DNA of 64,000 bases from Copromyces sp. CBS 386.78 (GCA_030685235.1 MU839109.1:248001-312000), one strand, 5' to 3'. Counted from the first letter of the stretch, positions 19,267 through 31,935 are shown. Notes: generated from the sequence alone by a model not told the origin. Made by a program: numbers and translations.

Positions 19267-22200
19267 CTAATACCCTTGTTGCGTGGAATACCACTCTTGC
19301 CCAATGTTCCCCGTTTGGGCCTCTGGATATGGTGGCTGAGAGGGATAATACGTCGACGGGGGTGCTTGGTATGTCTGCTGAACGGGGTACATCGGTTGGG
19401 GTGCTTGGTATGTTGGCTGAGAGATCCAAAGGGGTTGCGGAAAATGAGCTGGCGGATTCGGTGGTACCTGGGACATGGTTGTTGGTGGCGGTACCTGGTA
19501 GCAGTTGGTGTGAATATTCGGTTGCGGATGGATAAATGCTTGTGTCTGTGGCATCGGTTGCATCTGGGACATCGGTTGCATCTGATACAGTGGCATGACT
19601 GGAACCTTGGACATGGTCAGTACTTGGGAGCTTGGTGGCACTTGGGATATGTTTCTTACCTGGGGTACTCCTGGCATCTGGGACATGGTAAACACTGGCG
19701 GCATCTGAGCCGTCGGCCCCCAAGGATGCATTACGGGCACTTGTGCCTGGTACATCGGTTGCCACTGGTCCTGGGGTATAGGCATAGGTGGCGCCTGGGA
19801 CATCATCGGCGCGTGAGAGTACTGGGGTATAGTTCTAGACCCTCCCATCGTGGGTAGCATACCAAGTGCGAGCTCCTTAGGCTTCCGATAGTGGTTATAT
19901 AACGCCGACGCTTCTGTCTGAGACTGGAATGGTAGCTGAGAATACGGGTATGGGGCTGATGGAAAAGGTCCAGCGGGGTGAAAATGCTGTTGTTGGCCTT
20001 GTAGTCGAAATGCTTTTGTCCTGGCGAGTCGTTGTTTCTTTGACACCTCCAACATCTTTCTTGAAGGTGGCAACCGCTCCTTGTGCGCCACTTTCGTCGG
20101 CAACAGTGAACTTGCCAAAGGACGGGGAGGAGGCCTATCTGATGCTGACTGGGGTGGTGATCGGGTTGGCTTTTCGCTCTCATCATTCTTTGGCAGAGGT
20201 AGTCGCACCTTAGGCACCTCCCTCGCCATCTCCAGAGAAGCTTCCAAGGGAGGAGAAGGAGGTCTATCCGATGGTGATCGAGGTGGTGATCGGGATTGCA
20301 CATGGCTCTCTCCCTTCTCCGGTACCTCCGAAAGAGTCGGCTGCACCGCTGGTACCTCCATCGACAGGTGTAGTGTCGGCAGTGAAGATTGTGAAGACGG
20401 CGGTGTTCCGACCGAGTCTTTGCTCCCAGTTTCCTTAACAATCAAGGCAATTCCAGACTCTGCATCCTTGTCCTCTGCCTTGGTCTTTCCCGGCTTATCC
20501 AGCTGTGAGCCAGCGATGTGAAGTTCTGAAGTTCGAGGAGGAGAGGGGGGAGCTCGTGTTTCTGCGAGTCGTACGGCTTTGAAGCTGCTCCGAGACTCCC
20601 TCGAGTTCAAGGCAGAGGTAGCAGTACTTCCAGACTTTACACTCTTGTTCTCACCAGCCTTCTTTGTCTCGCCCTTCTTGCTTGAACCAGCAATACTCTC
20701 CGCCTTCTTCGAATGGTGCTTCGTCTTCTTCGAGGATTCCCCCGCTGTGGCAGCCCATTCCCTCTTGAGATTTTGCAACGACGTTTGGACCTGGCGTGCA
20801 GTCGATTTCTTGTTGGTCTTGGTCTGCGAAATTGGCTTCGGGACTTGGAGCTGTTTTGATCCATTTTGGCGTCGGGACTTCTTCTCAACCTTTATCCACG
20901 GTTGCTCCACACTAAAGGCCGTGTCTTCGGTCTCCCAGAGCCCGAGACCGCTGTCTTTGTTCTCAAAAGTGGCCGGGCCGGCGGTAGTACCAGTCGTAGC
21001 GTTTGCCGTTGTTGACCCAGTTGGGGTGATAGGAGAAGCTGAATGAGCTTGCGGTTTACCGTCGGCCATGGTATCAACACCAGCCGCTGGACTACTTGAA
21101 GGGGTTGGATCAGAGGTAGAATCGACACTGCTGCGCTGACTGTCCTCACGTGCATCCGGAAGACTCGTCCTCTTTCCATCAGACATCGGCATTGAGATGG
21201 GACTAGCCGAAGCAGCAGGGGCTGTAGGCTTGGATGGACGAGGCAGAGGGAGATCAAAGAACCCTGGAGGTATCGGGAACTCATCGACGTCGTCCAGCAC
21301 GTTCGCCAGCTCCGTAGGCCTGTCCCTGGCTCGTTGACTCTGCCGACCTTGGCCTGCTGGTTCTGCTTCCTTGAGCATGGCCTTCGTCGCGGTCAAGCTG
21401 CCCGAGGGCCCCGCTTCACCTTTCCCCGGGTTCATGAATTTCAACAACCGGGAGAGCCGTCTAGGCTGCTGCGTCTGTTGTTGTTGTTGCTGCTGCTGTT
21501 CCATGGCCTTGGCTTCATCTTCCATTTCTTTGTAGAATGAAAGATATTCCGCCACTACCGATGGCCCGGAAGGCGGTTTTGTCTGTGGCTGTTCCCCCGC
21601 TAGAAACAGGTATTGTACCACGGGTTTTGGTTCTTGTTCTGGCTGTGGTATGGGAGCCTCTTGGGGAGGTGGCTTTTTGCTCTTCTTGCGTTGTGCCTTT
21701 TGCTGTTTGCTAGACTTCTGGTCCACTTCTGTCGGAAGTGCGGCCATGGTCGACTTCGAGTACCTGGAAACCTCATCAAACATCTCGTCGAATGTCCTCT
21801 CGTCCGGGGCTTGCTCTTGGGCATCTGTTTCTATAACCGTCCCACTGGAACTGGAGGCTTCACCCACCCTTAATACTCCTCTCTGCCCTGTCTGCTTAGC
21901 CCATGGATTAAGCCGTTCCATTTTCTTGATCAGTTCCTGGTTTTCCCGCAATTTGGCTGTGATTAATTCGGTAATCTTCTCAAGCTCATCCATCTTCTTT
22001 GGGATTGATGATCCGTATGTGCTTGCAAAATCGCCCGGTCCTTTCCTTTGGGCATTTGCTTCTACAGCTGTTCCACTGGAAGGCGGTTTCTTTGCTTTCC
22101 ACTTTGTGATATCGGGATCTATTCCTGCCATTTCCAACATTTCCCTGGCGGCTCGTGCGTCCCTCGATTCCTGCGATTCCTCCTCGGGAAGTGGGAATAT

Positions 22201-23396
22201 GGCAACCTCGCCCGGGTGGTCAAGCCTGAGGAGACGATCAACGGTCGGGTCGATGGAGCCTGGTACGGAGACGGCTGCGGTGTGTCCCGGCATCAGGGGC
22301 CAGAGGGTGGGCGGAAAAGGACCCCATCTGAAGTGTTGCCTTTGAGCGTCTTCGGTTGGAGGCTTGCCCTCTCGCCAGAATCGGTGAATTATCAAGCCCA
22401 AAAGCCTGGGAGGAACGCCGATTGTTTCGAGGCTCAAAACATTCGACTGGAGCACCCTAGGAATCAGGAGAAGGAAGTTGAGCCATGTAGGGTCGAAGTA
22501 GGGGTAACCTCCTGTAAGTACCTGTCAGTTCGCATGGTCAAAAAGAGAAGTGAGTGAAGGGCGTCAAAATACTTACGCGGCATGTTCTCCCGCGATCCGT
22601 GATACTTTCTCACCATGATGGTCAAACGGTCGATGGGAAATCCTCGACCGGATATTAGGTGTTCCAACACGGGCTTCAACGTCAGTTTGTAGTAATCAAC
22701 GGATCTCCTAGCATCTTTGTCAGGTGCCGTTATTTTTTGCAGCTGTTTCTTGTCGAACAACTCAGGGCACCCAGTAGCTTCATCGAGTTCTCTCATCATG
22801 GGCTTGCCACCATAGTGCTTGGTGCAATCAAACTCGATAGTGATGTTTTTCACAAAGCGGCCATGGCTGTGGAGCCATCCCATGTCCGCAGTAGGCCCAA
22901 ATGGCGAGATGACGAGATGGAACCGACGGGTGAGGAAAAAGGCAGCTTGAACATCGAGCTTGAAGCTGTGGCTGACGTGCCAGTAACGGGAGAGAGCACA
23001 TGATGCTTGGTCCACACTCTCGAAAAACTCGTTTTTCCCGTTCTGGTTGACAGGATACGGGCCATTATAGACAGACGAGGTGCTGAGACGAATCGGTTTG
23101 TCGGTGCTGTGATTGTGGACGATGTAGCGGCAGATCTTCAGGGCGACATTGGCGGGCAGGCAGAAGTAGCCCCAGTGGCCGAGTTTGTGTTTGGTCTTGG
23201 GTTCAGTCGAGGTCATGGACTGAAACGCCGCAACATCGTCGCCTTCTCCCCGTTTGGAGGCTTGGGGGAAGCGGGACCAGCAGACATTCAGAGTCCAGTC
23301 CCGAGGGGGTGGGACGGCGTCATCGTCCTTGGTCCGGCAAGTGTATTCATAGTCCAGACATTTGACAAAGCTTTCCGGGGCGGTGTAGTTCTCCAT
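19267..23396 (-). CDS. unrecognised 1354-aa protein with conserved-looking N-terminal half and Q/P/M-rich tail
   Basis: Two exons: 22577-23396 and 19267-22511. The 65-bp intron splits Arg after NMP; the joined reading continues RGYPYFDPTWLNFLLLIPR into the long second frame. The first 380 or so residues look folded, with mixed hydrophobic and aromatic content. The stretch LPANVALKICRYIVHN resembles the F-box-like LPAE(L/V)RLxIY motif common in uncharacterised Sordariomycete proteins. The rest is low complexity. It includes charged helical stretches, a roughly 40-residue Ser-Asp-Arg-Pro repeat in two copies (DNA near 20132-20166 and 20259-20294) and a C-terminal Met/Gln/Pro array (QMPP, SQVP, MQPM words). 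No catalytic motif was recognised. The start ATG at 23396 is the first of the frame. Existence is well supported by the splice-consistent frame; function is unknown. Confidence 0.75.
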
Positions 23397-24654
23397 GGCG
23401 AATGAATACGGCAGTAAATAATGGTGTCTTGTCTAGCGAGTGCCGGTTGGCGTGCTGATGATGGCTGCTGATGATGACTGTTGATGATGGCTGTAGTGGT
23501 TTGGAAGTGGTGTGTGTGATGAAGAGGAGCAGTTTGTGCCTGGCACTCTGATCTGGGCATCCCCTTGGCCTCCCTCGCTCATTCCTGCTAGGTAAAAGGG
23601 TGCATTTCAGGGCAAGAAACCCCAACTCCCACCTGATGACGTGAGTAGAGGCAGACATGCCTGGTTGCAGTGTTGCCGGATGGTCCCAGTGTTGGCGGGG
23701 GTGGCAGTCGTTCATGTTTCCCCCACCATTGCGCAGCTGAGTGCTGAGGTAGTGACTCCGAGTTGCAGGTTGCTGCCCTCACCTCTTGTCCATTTCTGGG
23801 AAGCACCCATCAACCACCTCCACGTCCGCCTTTTCCAGGTTGTTTCCACATGGATAACTCTGGCGTTGAGGCCATCTCGTGGCCCAGCACTCATCGTCCT
23901 GGGGCGGCATGGTGGCAGGCACAGAAAATAAAGAACAGAAAACGTGACCCGAAAATTGTTGTACAGGCTGCTGCTAGCCAATTGGAAGGAGTAAGAGTAC
24001 TAGTAGGTGTGGATTGATGGTAACGGCGACGGCGACCATGCTGGTGATGGTGTTGATGGTGTTGAGGGGAGATTTCATTCGATTTGTCCGAATCCGAACA
24101 GGCTATGGAATGCAGTGTAAGTGATAAGGGCTAAACCGCCGATAAGCGTTTCCATCATGTCGTTCGTCCCATCGTTCTCTTATCGATAAGCTACCCCGGC
24201 ACCAAATTCTTAAGCGCGCTTTGGCCCCTCCGCCCCGTCAGTGGAGACGCATTGTCATTGCCCCGCCGCGGCCATGATTCGCCTACTACAGCACGTACCT
24301 AATTGTTAGTGCAGATGTACCCGGTTCTTCAGCGGGAGCTTATAGGCGATAACGCCACTGTAGCCATGGAGATTCAGTGATCGTTCTGGGTAGATCAGGG
24401 ACCGTGTCGCGCAGTCAAGAGGCATCTGGGCGGTTCCCGTCGCTTCAGTTGGATTGGTCATCCGAGTCTTTTGGTGGCACTCATAAGGCTGAGGTACTTT
24501 GAGGTTATCTTGACCATTATCTCCAACAATCTTTTTCCCATCTTCTTCCTTGACATCACCACTTCACCAAGATCAACACCATCACACAATCACCACAACA
24601 CCACCACACAATCACCACCACCACCCCAATCCAAAACACACAACACCGCCCACC
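23397..24654. other. divergent promoter region between the 1354-aa gene and the PBDC1-family gene
   Basis: About 1.26 kb between divergent starts. The short frames have no domain. It holds several GATAAG words (see the separate entry) and, just before the downstream gene, a C/A-rich leader (24560-24654) with CACCA/CAACA repeats typical of fungal 5' UTRs. Confidence 0.55.
24121..24190. promoter_or_regulatory. GATAAG cluster with perfect palindrome
   Basis: GTGATAAGG at the left, CCGATAAGCG near 24139, and the perfect 12-bp palindrome CTTATCGATAAG at 24179-24190, which contains two divergent GATAAG sites. GATA-factor binding is the obvious candidate, but there is no direct evidence. Confidence 0.4.
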
Positions 24655-25287
24655 ATGTCTGTCACTACCCAGGTGCCCAAGGACTTTGACGCCGAGAATG
24701 CGGACAACTTTGAGGATGCAAGTCTTTTTCCTCAGCCTCGTTCTTTGCGATGCGCCATCCTACCCTCGGTCAACATGCTAACCACTACCCCCCTCCCAAC
24801 CAGATCGAGAAGCAGTTCGCCGTCAAGGCTGTCCAGCAGATGGCCACGTACTGGGCCATTCTCGAAAAGGTGCCCGGGTCCAAGCTGCGGCTGACCAAGA
24901 TGGACGACGACATCTACGAGCACCTCTTGAAGGACTTTCCCGACTTCGACCCCGCCGTGCCCATCAACGAGGACGAGATGAAGAGCAAGGCCGGCAAGGA
25001 GAGGTGGCGCGCCTTCATGATGGCCTACGAGAAGAAGATTGACGACTACAACTTTGGCACCCTGTTGAGGGTCTCGCCCAAGACCGAGTACGGCGAGAAG
25101 GAGACCATGTTTGTGCCGCGCATGCAGTTTTATGCCGTCGAGATTGCGAGGTATTTATTTATCCATCACCCGGGGTTTACTGGGAAAGTACATGCTGACA
25201 GACTATAGAAACCGCGCCGGCCTCAACGACTGGGTCTACGAGGAGGCGGAAAAGGAGAGGAAGAAGGTCAAGGGCAGCAGCGCATAG
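24655..25287 (+). CDS. PBDC1 / Ypl225w family protein
   Basis: Small conserved eukaryotic protein; the yeast member is, as I recall, a co-translational chaperone for eEF1A. Exons are 24655-24717, 24804-25150 and 25209-25287, giving 162 aa. The joined sequence runs FDAENADNFED then IEKQFAVKAVQQ, the family's characteristic N-terminus. After that come MATYWAILEKVPGSKLRLTK and the IDDYNFGTLLRV segment, ending in WVYEEAEKERKKVKG. Intron 1 (86 bp) starts GCAAGT rather than GT, ends CAACCAG and has a CTAAC branch site near 24776, so it is a GC-AG intron. No GT in the neighbourhood preserves the conserved junction. Intron 2 (58 bp) is GT..AG. Length fits the family (about 150-230 aa). Confidence 0.9.
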
Positions 25288-25800
25288 GATACCATGGATC
25301 GAGCGAATACAAATAATTTTCTGCAGTCCTGTCATTACATGATTCGACGACGTGTTTTATCATGACCTTGAGGGTGCATGTTGTGGTGTACTTGTAGGAC
25401 GGGAAATGGAGAGAGGTAAGCGTCATCAATGTGAGAGAAATGTCAAACTAAAAGAACAAAGTGCCACAGTCTTCAATCCCATCTCAATCCGAAAGAATTG
25501 TTAGATTTCATCTCAACTATCCAGACTGTGCTTCCTATTGTTCTCGGTTACCCCTGAGCCCACCCAGCACTTTGGCTCGACACAACAATAGCAAGTAACG
25601 CCAAACAAAGACCCTTACAAAGCGACACACCTCTCCCTTCGCATCCTATTATCACGGCAACCATCACCAGTTACCACTAGCCGTCGAACTACCACCACCT
25701 CCTCCAAAAAGCCGATTGTCTTTTACCCTCCGATGACTTTTTCCACCATGAGCTGGTCAAACTGATAGACAGTCAACAACCACTGTCCAAACCAGTCAAG
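25288..25800. other. intergenic between PBDC1-family and STE6-like genes
   Basis: Same-strand spacer of 513 bp carrying the 3' UTR of the first gene and the promoter/leader of the second; the last 200 bp are C/A-rich. No named motif. Confidence 0.5.
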
Positions 25801-28800
25801 ATGATCAGTCATAAACACGAAAAGGGCGAAAGCTCTTCCACAACGGACGACAAGGCCATCACAGTCCAGCTTGCGGCTCACGACCAACCAGCAGTCCCCA
25901 AGGCCATTAGATCATCCTTCAAAAACCTCTTTGCCTTCACCCGCCCAACCCATGTCTGGCTCATCGTCTCGGCCCTCTGCGGCTCAGCCGTCGTCGCCGC
26001 CGGACGAACCGCCTACGCCATCCTCCTCGGCAACATCTTCCAGGTCTGCACCTCTTACGGCGCGGGAGAGATTACCGCAGCCGAGAACCTACGCCAGACC
26101 TCCCAATGGTGTCTTTACATGTTCATCCTCGGACTCGGCATGTGGGTGTTTTGCACCATTGACGTTGCCCTTTGGGTTGTCGCCGGCGAGTTGCGCGCAA
26201 AGACTACCAGAGAGACTCTGTACTCCACTCTTCTGGGCAGAAGTGCGGCGTGGTTTGATCTGAGAGAGCATGGCATGTCGAGTCTGATGACGACTATTCA
26301 GACGTAAGCCTCTTCCTTTCCTTCTTTTCAGCCAAACACTAACACCCCGGTAGACAAACCCGCGAACTCCAACTCGGTACATCCCAAGTCCTAGGCTTCC
26401 TAGTCTGCGACCTCCTCGTCTTCGCCTCTTGCATCATTGTCGCCCTCTACTACTCCTACCAGCTCACGCTCGTCATGCTCTCCACCGCTGTGCCGTCGGC
26501 CGTCATCCTCTGGCTCATCGCTCGCTTCCTCGATCCCGCCATCGCCGGCCAGAAGCACGAACTTGCCGAGGCTGCCAAGCACGCAACAGCCGCAACGACC
26601 GCCATCGATCTCGTCAAAGCCTACAATGCTGCTGACCACGAGTCTTTCAACTTCATTTCGGCTGTCAAAAGGTCCTCCAAGTATTACACTCGTCAGGTCC
26701 TGTGTAATTGTGGACAAATGAGCTACATCAAGCTATGGATGATGTCGCTTTTTGTGCTCGGTTTCTACTTCGCCGTGGTGCTTGTCAACAAGGGGGACCT
26801 CACCCCCGGAAACGCCTTAACAACATTCTACTGCGCTCTCATCGCCTTCCAATCCATCGGAACCCTCGGTCCTCAATGGCTGATTCTAGCCAAGGGAATG
26901 GCAGCAGGTCAATCCCTCCAAGAACTCGTCCGTCAGGCTGATCCGGGTCAGACCGTCACCTCTCAAGAGTCTGGTATCCACCCATCGACGACCTGCCACG
27001 GCGACATTTCTCTCTCCAACATATCCTTCGCCTACCCGTCTTCACCTTCCAACTTGGTCCTCCACCCTTCTTCGTTCCATTTCCCATCCGGCTCCCTAAC
27101 CTTCATCGTCGGCCGTTCAGGGTCGGGTAAATCCACCCTCGGTAACTTGCTAGTTCGCTTCTACGAACCCTTGACCGGCCAAATTACCGTCGATGGACAA
27201 CCTATTACGCGGCTCGATCTGCAATGGGTCAGACAAAACATTACCCTGATCCAGCAATCTAGCGTCTTGTTTAACGACAGTCTTTTCCAGAACGTTGCCT
27301 TTGGCGGATGCCAACCTGACCAAGTCACAGTGGAAGACGTCAAAGAAGCGTGCTCCATGGCTTTGCTACAGACTACTATTGCCGGAATGCCTCAGGGTCT
27401 GGATACGCAGATTGGACCTGGTGGTTACTCCCTTTCGGGCGGACAGCGTCAGCGTTTGGCGTTGGCGAGAGCCAAGATGCGTGATCCGCCTGTTTTGATT
27501 CTGGATGAGATCACTTCCGGCTTGGACCCCGTGTCGAGGGGACTGATCATGGATGCCATCCGTATCTGGAGGAGAGGCAAGACGACGATTATCATCACGC
27601 ATGAGGTGGGGTGTATCGGCGAGGGCGAGATGGTCTATGTCATGGAGGGAGGACGGGTTGTTCAGCAAGGACATGGAAAACAGTTGAGAGAGGAGAGGGA
27701 GGGGTTGTTTGCTGCGCTTGTTGCTTCTGCTGATCATGATGACGGTCACCATAATGAGGCAGTCGATAACAGCGAGGGAGAAGAGGAAGAGGACCAGGAG
27801 AATGAGTTGGAGGATACTGAAGAGCATGAAGAGGACTCCGAGGAGGAAGTCATCAAAGAAGCAACATACGTCCAACTCGCCCGCGGCCTGAGTCTGCGCA
27901 ACCACAGAGGAAGTATCGTCTTTCCCAGATTGACCTTTGGCTTCGACCTACACCCCTCTGCTTCCACAGATAACAACATATCGTCCCGACCTTCCTCAAG
28001 AAGATTCAGCGCCGCCGGCAAAGCCCCAATCCACCACCTCCACCCTCACGCCAACCCCAACCCCGATCGCATCCATGCCTTCTCCAAGCAAGACGACCGC
28101 AGACACAGCACCTCCTCCATCGAACTCATCACCCAAACCGGCCTATCAGTCAAAAACACCCGGCGCGTGTCTAATGCCCGGCGGACCCAGCATGCTGACC
28201 CGAAAGTGACCGAAGCTCAACTCAACGGCAGCATGGACTCCCTCGAGCTACTCTTCCTCGAGAAACTCGCCAACAAGAAACAGCGCCAGAAATTCCACAA
28301 GAAGCGGCGTAACAGCATGGCGTCTATCGTCTCCGCAGCATCTCACAGTTCCAATCCCAACCAGTCCACGGCCAACAAGAACAAACAAAAGCTACACTCA
28401 ATCAACAACCGCCTCCCTTCTTTGTCGGTAATCCTCCGCACCGTCTGGCCCACTTTGGACTTACGCACCAAGGCTGAACTGCTTCTGGGCATCTGCTTGT
28501 GTTTAGTCGTCGCAGGCGCCAACCCATCCTTCTCCTTCGTCTTCGCCCAACTCCTCTCCTCCTTCTGGTCCTCCCCATCTGCCAGGTTAGCAGCCGGCTC
28601 CAAATGGGCCGGCATCCTAGCCGGCGTAGCTATCATGGACGCCCTCGCCACTTTTGGGTCTTACTTCTTTTTAGAAAAAGTAGCCAACAAATGGGTCACC
28701 ACTTTGAGGGCCGAAGCCATGACGCGGATTTTGGCGCAGCCGAAAAGCTGGTTTGACAAGTCGTCACACAGCCCCGCGAAAATAGTGGCTTGTCTAGACA

Positions 28801-30830
28801 GGAACGCAGAGGAGATGCGCAAGCTAGTCGGCATGTTTGTCCCCATTTTGGTGACGGTCAGCACGATGATTGTAGTGGCTCTAGTCTGGGCGTTGACCAT
28901 CCAGTGGGATCTAACGCTCGTCACGCTCGCCGGCCTCCCTGCTGCCGTCATCGCCGGCCGACTTAACGCACTGTTCAGCGACAAGTGGGAATCCCGCTGC
29001 GATGGCGCTGCCCTTGCCACCGGCCAGGTTTTGTCCGAAACATTTGGTGGCAATGGCAATTTCAAGGTCGTCCGCGCCCTGACACTGGAGAAGCACTTTT
29101 CAACCAAATACGCCTCCACCGTCAACCATGCCTACCAACTGGGCTTGAAGCGAGCCACGTACGTCGGCCTCTTCTTCGGCCTCAACCAGTCGATCGCATA
29201 TTACCTGACCGCTCTAATATTTTATTACGGCGCCAAGATCCTGTCGCAGGACCGCGGCGCGTCCGTCACCGACCTCCTGCGCGTCATCAACTTGATGCTC
29301 TTTTCGCTGGGGACATGCGTCAACATGCTCGCCAACGTCCCGCAGATTGCGGCGGCCAAGGCCACGGCTACGCAGATGCTGTATTTTGCGAATTTGAGCT
29401 ATGACAGCGGTCACGAGAGTCAGGGGACGCAGCGGATTTCAACAAGTCCTCTACCCATCGTCATGCGGAACTTGCGATTCGCATACCCAGGCACCGCTCC
29501 GGACACGTTAGTACTAAGAAATCTGAACTTGACGATCGAGGCGGGAGAGTGTCTGGCTGTTGTGGGAGAGTCGGGGTGTGGGAAGAGTACGGTTGCTGGC
29601 TTGTTGATTAACTTGTATCCGCCCCTTGCCAGTCCCCACTACTCCTCCGACTCCGCCATGTTCCCCGACTCCTCCCCATCCTTTCAGAGTTGCTACTCCT
29701 CACTAACCTACAACTCCATCCCCTCCTCCCAAATCCACACCCCCTCCCTCCGCTCCCTCATTGCTTACATCCCCCAACACCCCTTCTTACTCCCCACGAC
29801 GCTCAGAGAAAACATCCTCTACGGGCTGCCCGATTCTTCACCGCTCCGTCTCCCGGCAAACCAACACTTGGTGCACCGCGCCGCCCAGCTAGCTTCCATC
29901 CACGAGTTCATCATCAGCTTGCCAGACGGATACGACACGGTGGTAGGCGAAGGGCACGGGGGGTCCGGTCTGCAGCTCTCAGGGGGCCAGGCCCAGCGGG
30001 TATCGATTGCCAGGGCGCTGGTGAGAAGGCCCAAGGTCGTGGTAGCTGATGAGCCTACTGCCAGTTTGGATGCCGAGGGGGCGGAGGCTGTGAGGGAGGT
30101 TTTTGCTAGGTTGGTGAGGGAGAACCAGAACCGGGCTGGGAGCGGGAAGGAGACTACAGGTAATGGAGAGGGAGAGGGGGGGATGGCGATCGTGGTGGTG
30201 ACGCATTCAAAGGAGATGATGCGGATGGCTGATCGGATCGTCATGATCGAAAACGGCACAGTCATCGAAGAGGGATCCTACCCCGACTTGGTGGCACAGA
30301 GAGGGGGCCGGTTTGCGGGCATGGTTAGCGGTGGGGTTTGGGATGGCGGTGTTGATGATTCCTACGCTTCTCCATCACCTCCTTTCTCGGACAGTGACCA
30401 GGGGCGACAATATGGGCATCAGGGACAGCGGAGGATGGCGGCGGCGATTAGAACTAGTTCGGACCTCGGCGGACTGAGTCTTGGGGAATCCTCCTCCAGG
30501 TCCGCCGCGGCTGAGCATTACGGACACAGACAGTGGCAGGATGAAGATGAAGTCAGTGAGTTGACTGATGATGACGAACCCAGGCCTGGCACTGGTGGTA
30601 CTAGTACTGGTACAGCTGCTGGTGGTAGTATTGGTGCTGGTACAACTACCTCTACTGGTGGTGTAAGGGTCAACGAGGAGGCGTTGCAGAGATTGGAAGG
30701 AAGAACGTCTTCGGATTCTACTTCGCCGTCATCACCGGAGAGAGGTTTTACTAGGAGGTTGGATTCCTCTAGCGATAGGGATGGGGAGAGGGAGAGGGAG
30801 AGGAGTACTTGGGGTTGGAGGTTTCCATGA
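25801..30830 (+). CDS. ste6: full-size ABC-B transporter, STE6-like (a-factor-type pheromone exporter candidate)
   Basis: Exports substrates using ATP; in yeast, Ste6 secretes the farnesylated a-factor peptide. Exons are 25801-26303 and 26354-30830 with a 50-bp GT..AG intron, giving 1659 aa in the order TMD1-NBD1-TMD2-NBD2. NBD1: Walker A GRSGSGKST (from about 421), signature LSGGQRQRLALA (528), Walker B LILDE (Asp552) and H-loop THE. NBD2: Walker A GESGCGKST (from 1239), signature LSGGQ (1376), Walker B VVVADE (Asp1400) and THS. All ATPase residues are present in both halves. NBD1 is followed by a long acidic, Ser-rich linker of about 220 residues. After NBD2 comes an unusual low-complexity tail of roughly 170 residues (Gly/Thr/Ser repeats). 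The ABC-B family is certain; the pheromone role is inferred from overall resemblance to Ste6. Confidence 0.85.
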
Positions 30831-30977
30831 TTGAGCCTACCTACCTATTTTGCTCACGCTCCAGCCTCGAAAGGAAGGGCACCTAACCAATGGAATGTAT
30901 ACATGATTCCAGGTTCCACTCAGGTTCTTTCGCTTCAAGTTCCTTCTTGGCTTCCGTTCCGTTTCTTCAAGTTGTTT

Positions 30978-31072
30978 CTCATCTTCCATCGGTTGGTTGG
31001 TACGTACATATCTTATTACACTAGGTCTCATCTTCCATCGGTTGGTACATTACATACATACCTTACACTAGC
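30978..31072. repeat. imperfect tandem duplication of about 47 bp
   Basis: The word TCATCTTCCATCGGTTGGT begins both halves (about 30979 and 31028). Each is followed by a TAC/ACATA-rich stretch ending CACTAG. Located in the likely 3' UTR of the STE6-like gene. Confidence 0.75.
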
Positions 31073-31437
31073 TAGGAAGCTTCAAGTTGTAGAAGGCCAT
31101 CGATCGCACTGCAATTAGCTGAGCTGCTTTTACATCTCGTTTACATCTCGCATTCGTTCATAGGAACGGATGGATATCAATGAATGGAATGACCAGGCAT
31201 TTGACTCTACTACTGTAAAACCTGATTAACAAAACATCCCGTCCCGTGAACGATGAATCTGAATCTGAATCTGACCCATGCAACGAAGTGACTGACTGAC
31301 TGGTTGGTTGGTTGGTTCATCAAGAAATTTATGCATGATGATATATACAGGTAAGGTATCATGTAAAATCTCCGGCATTGACATGTTCCAAAATCGACAA
31401 GAATGTGCCAAAATGCTCTGTAGGAGAAGACCAAAAG

Positions 31438-31481
31438 AAAAAAAAAAAAGAAAAGAAAAAAAAAAAAAAAAAAAAAAAAAA
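31438..31481. repeat. A-rich tract
   Basis: A run broken by only two G residues; homopolymer length may be unreliable. Confidence 0.85.
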
Positions 31482-31935
31482 TTCGAAAAGAAGAACTTGA
31501 TGTTCAATATCCCGATCCCGATCCCGATCCCGATCCACCCAGGGGTAGGTAGGTACTGTACCTTGGGGTACGGTAGTCCTTCTACAAACAAATAGAGACA
31601 AAGCGTAGGTACCTTAGGTATGTACTCTACTCTAGGAAAAGACAGACAGCCCTGAGGCCGAGGCAGAGACAGAGACAGTGAGAGAGACATCGATGGACGC
31701 GTATGTACCTAGTGTAGACAGAGAGGCAATTTTCCTACCTTAACCACTGGACCAAAACTGTGATACCTACCGACAATTACTCAGTAATAGTAAGTACCCT
31801 TACTTAGTGAAGCGAGGCCTGTACAGTAAGTAGGTAGGTAGTATCTCGGTACGGTATACCTATCTACAAGTCAAGTCTACTTACGACAACATATATAACA
31901 ACCTAACCTAGCTGAAACACGTACAGTACGATAAC

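Larger units (their letters stand above)
30831..31935. other. convergent intergenic region, repeat-rich
   Basis: Lies between the 3' ends of the STE6-like and UTP22 genes. It holds an imperfect 47-bp tandem duplication (30978-31072), an A-rich run (31438-31481), a (CCCGAT)n run near 31510-31535 and dense TAGG/CCTA words from 31540 to 31915. No gene seen. Confidence 0.6.
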
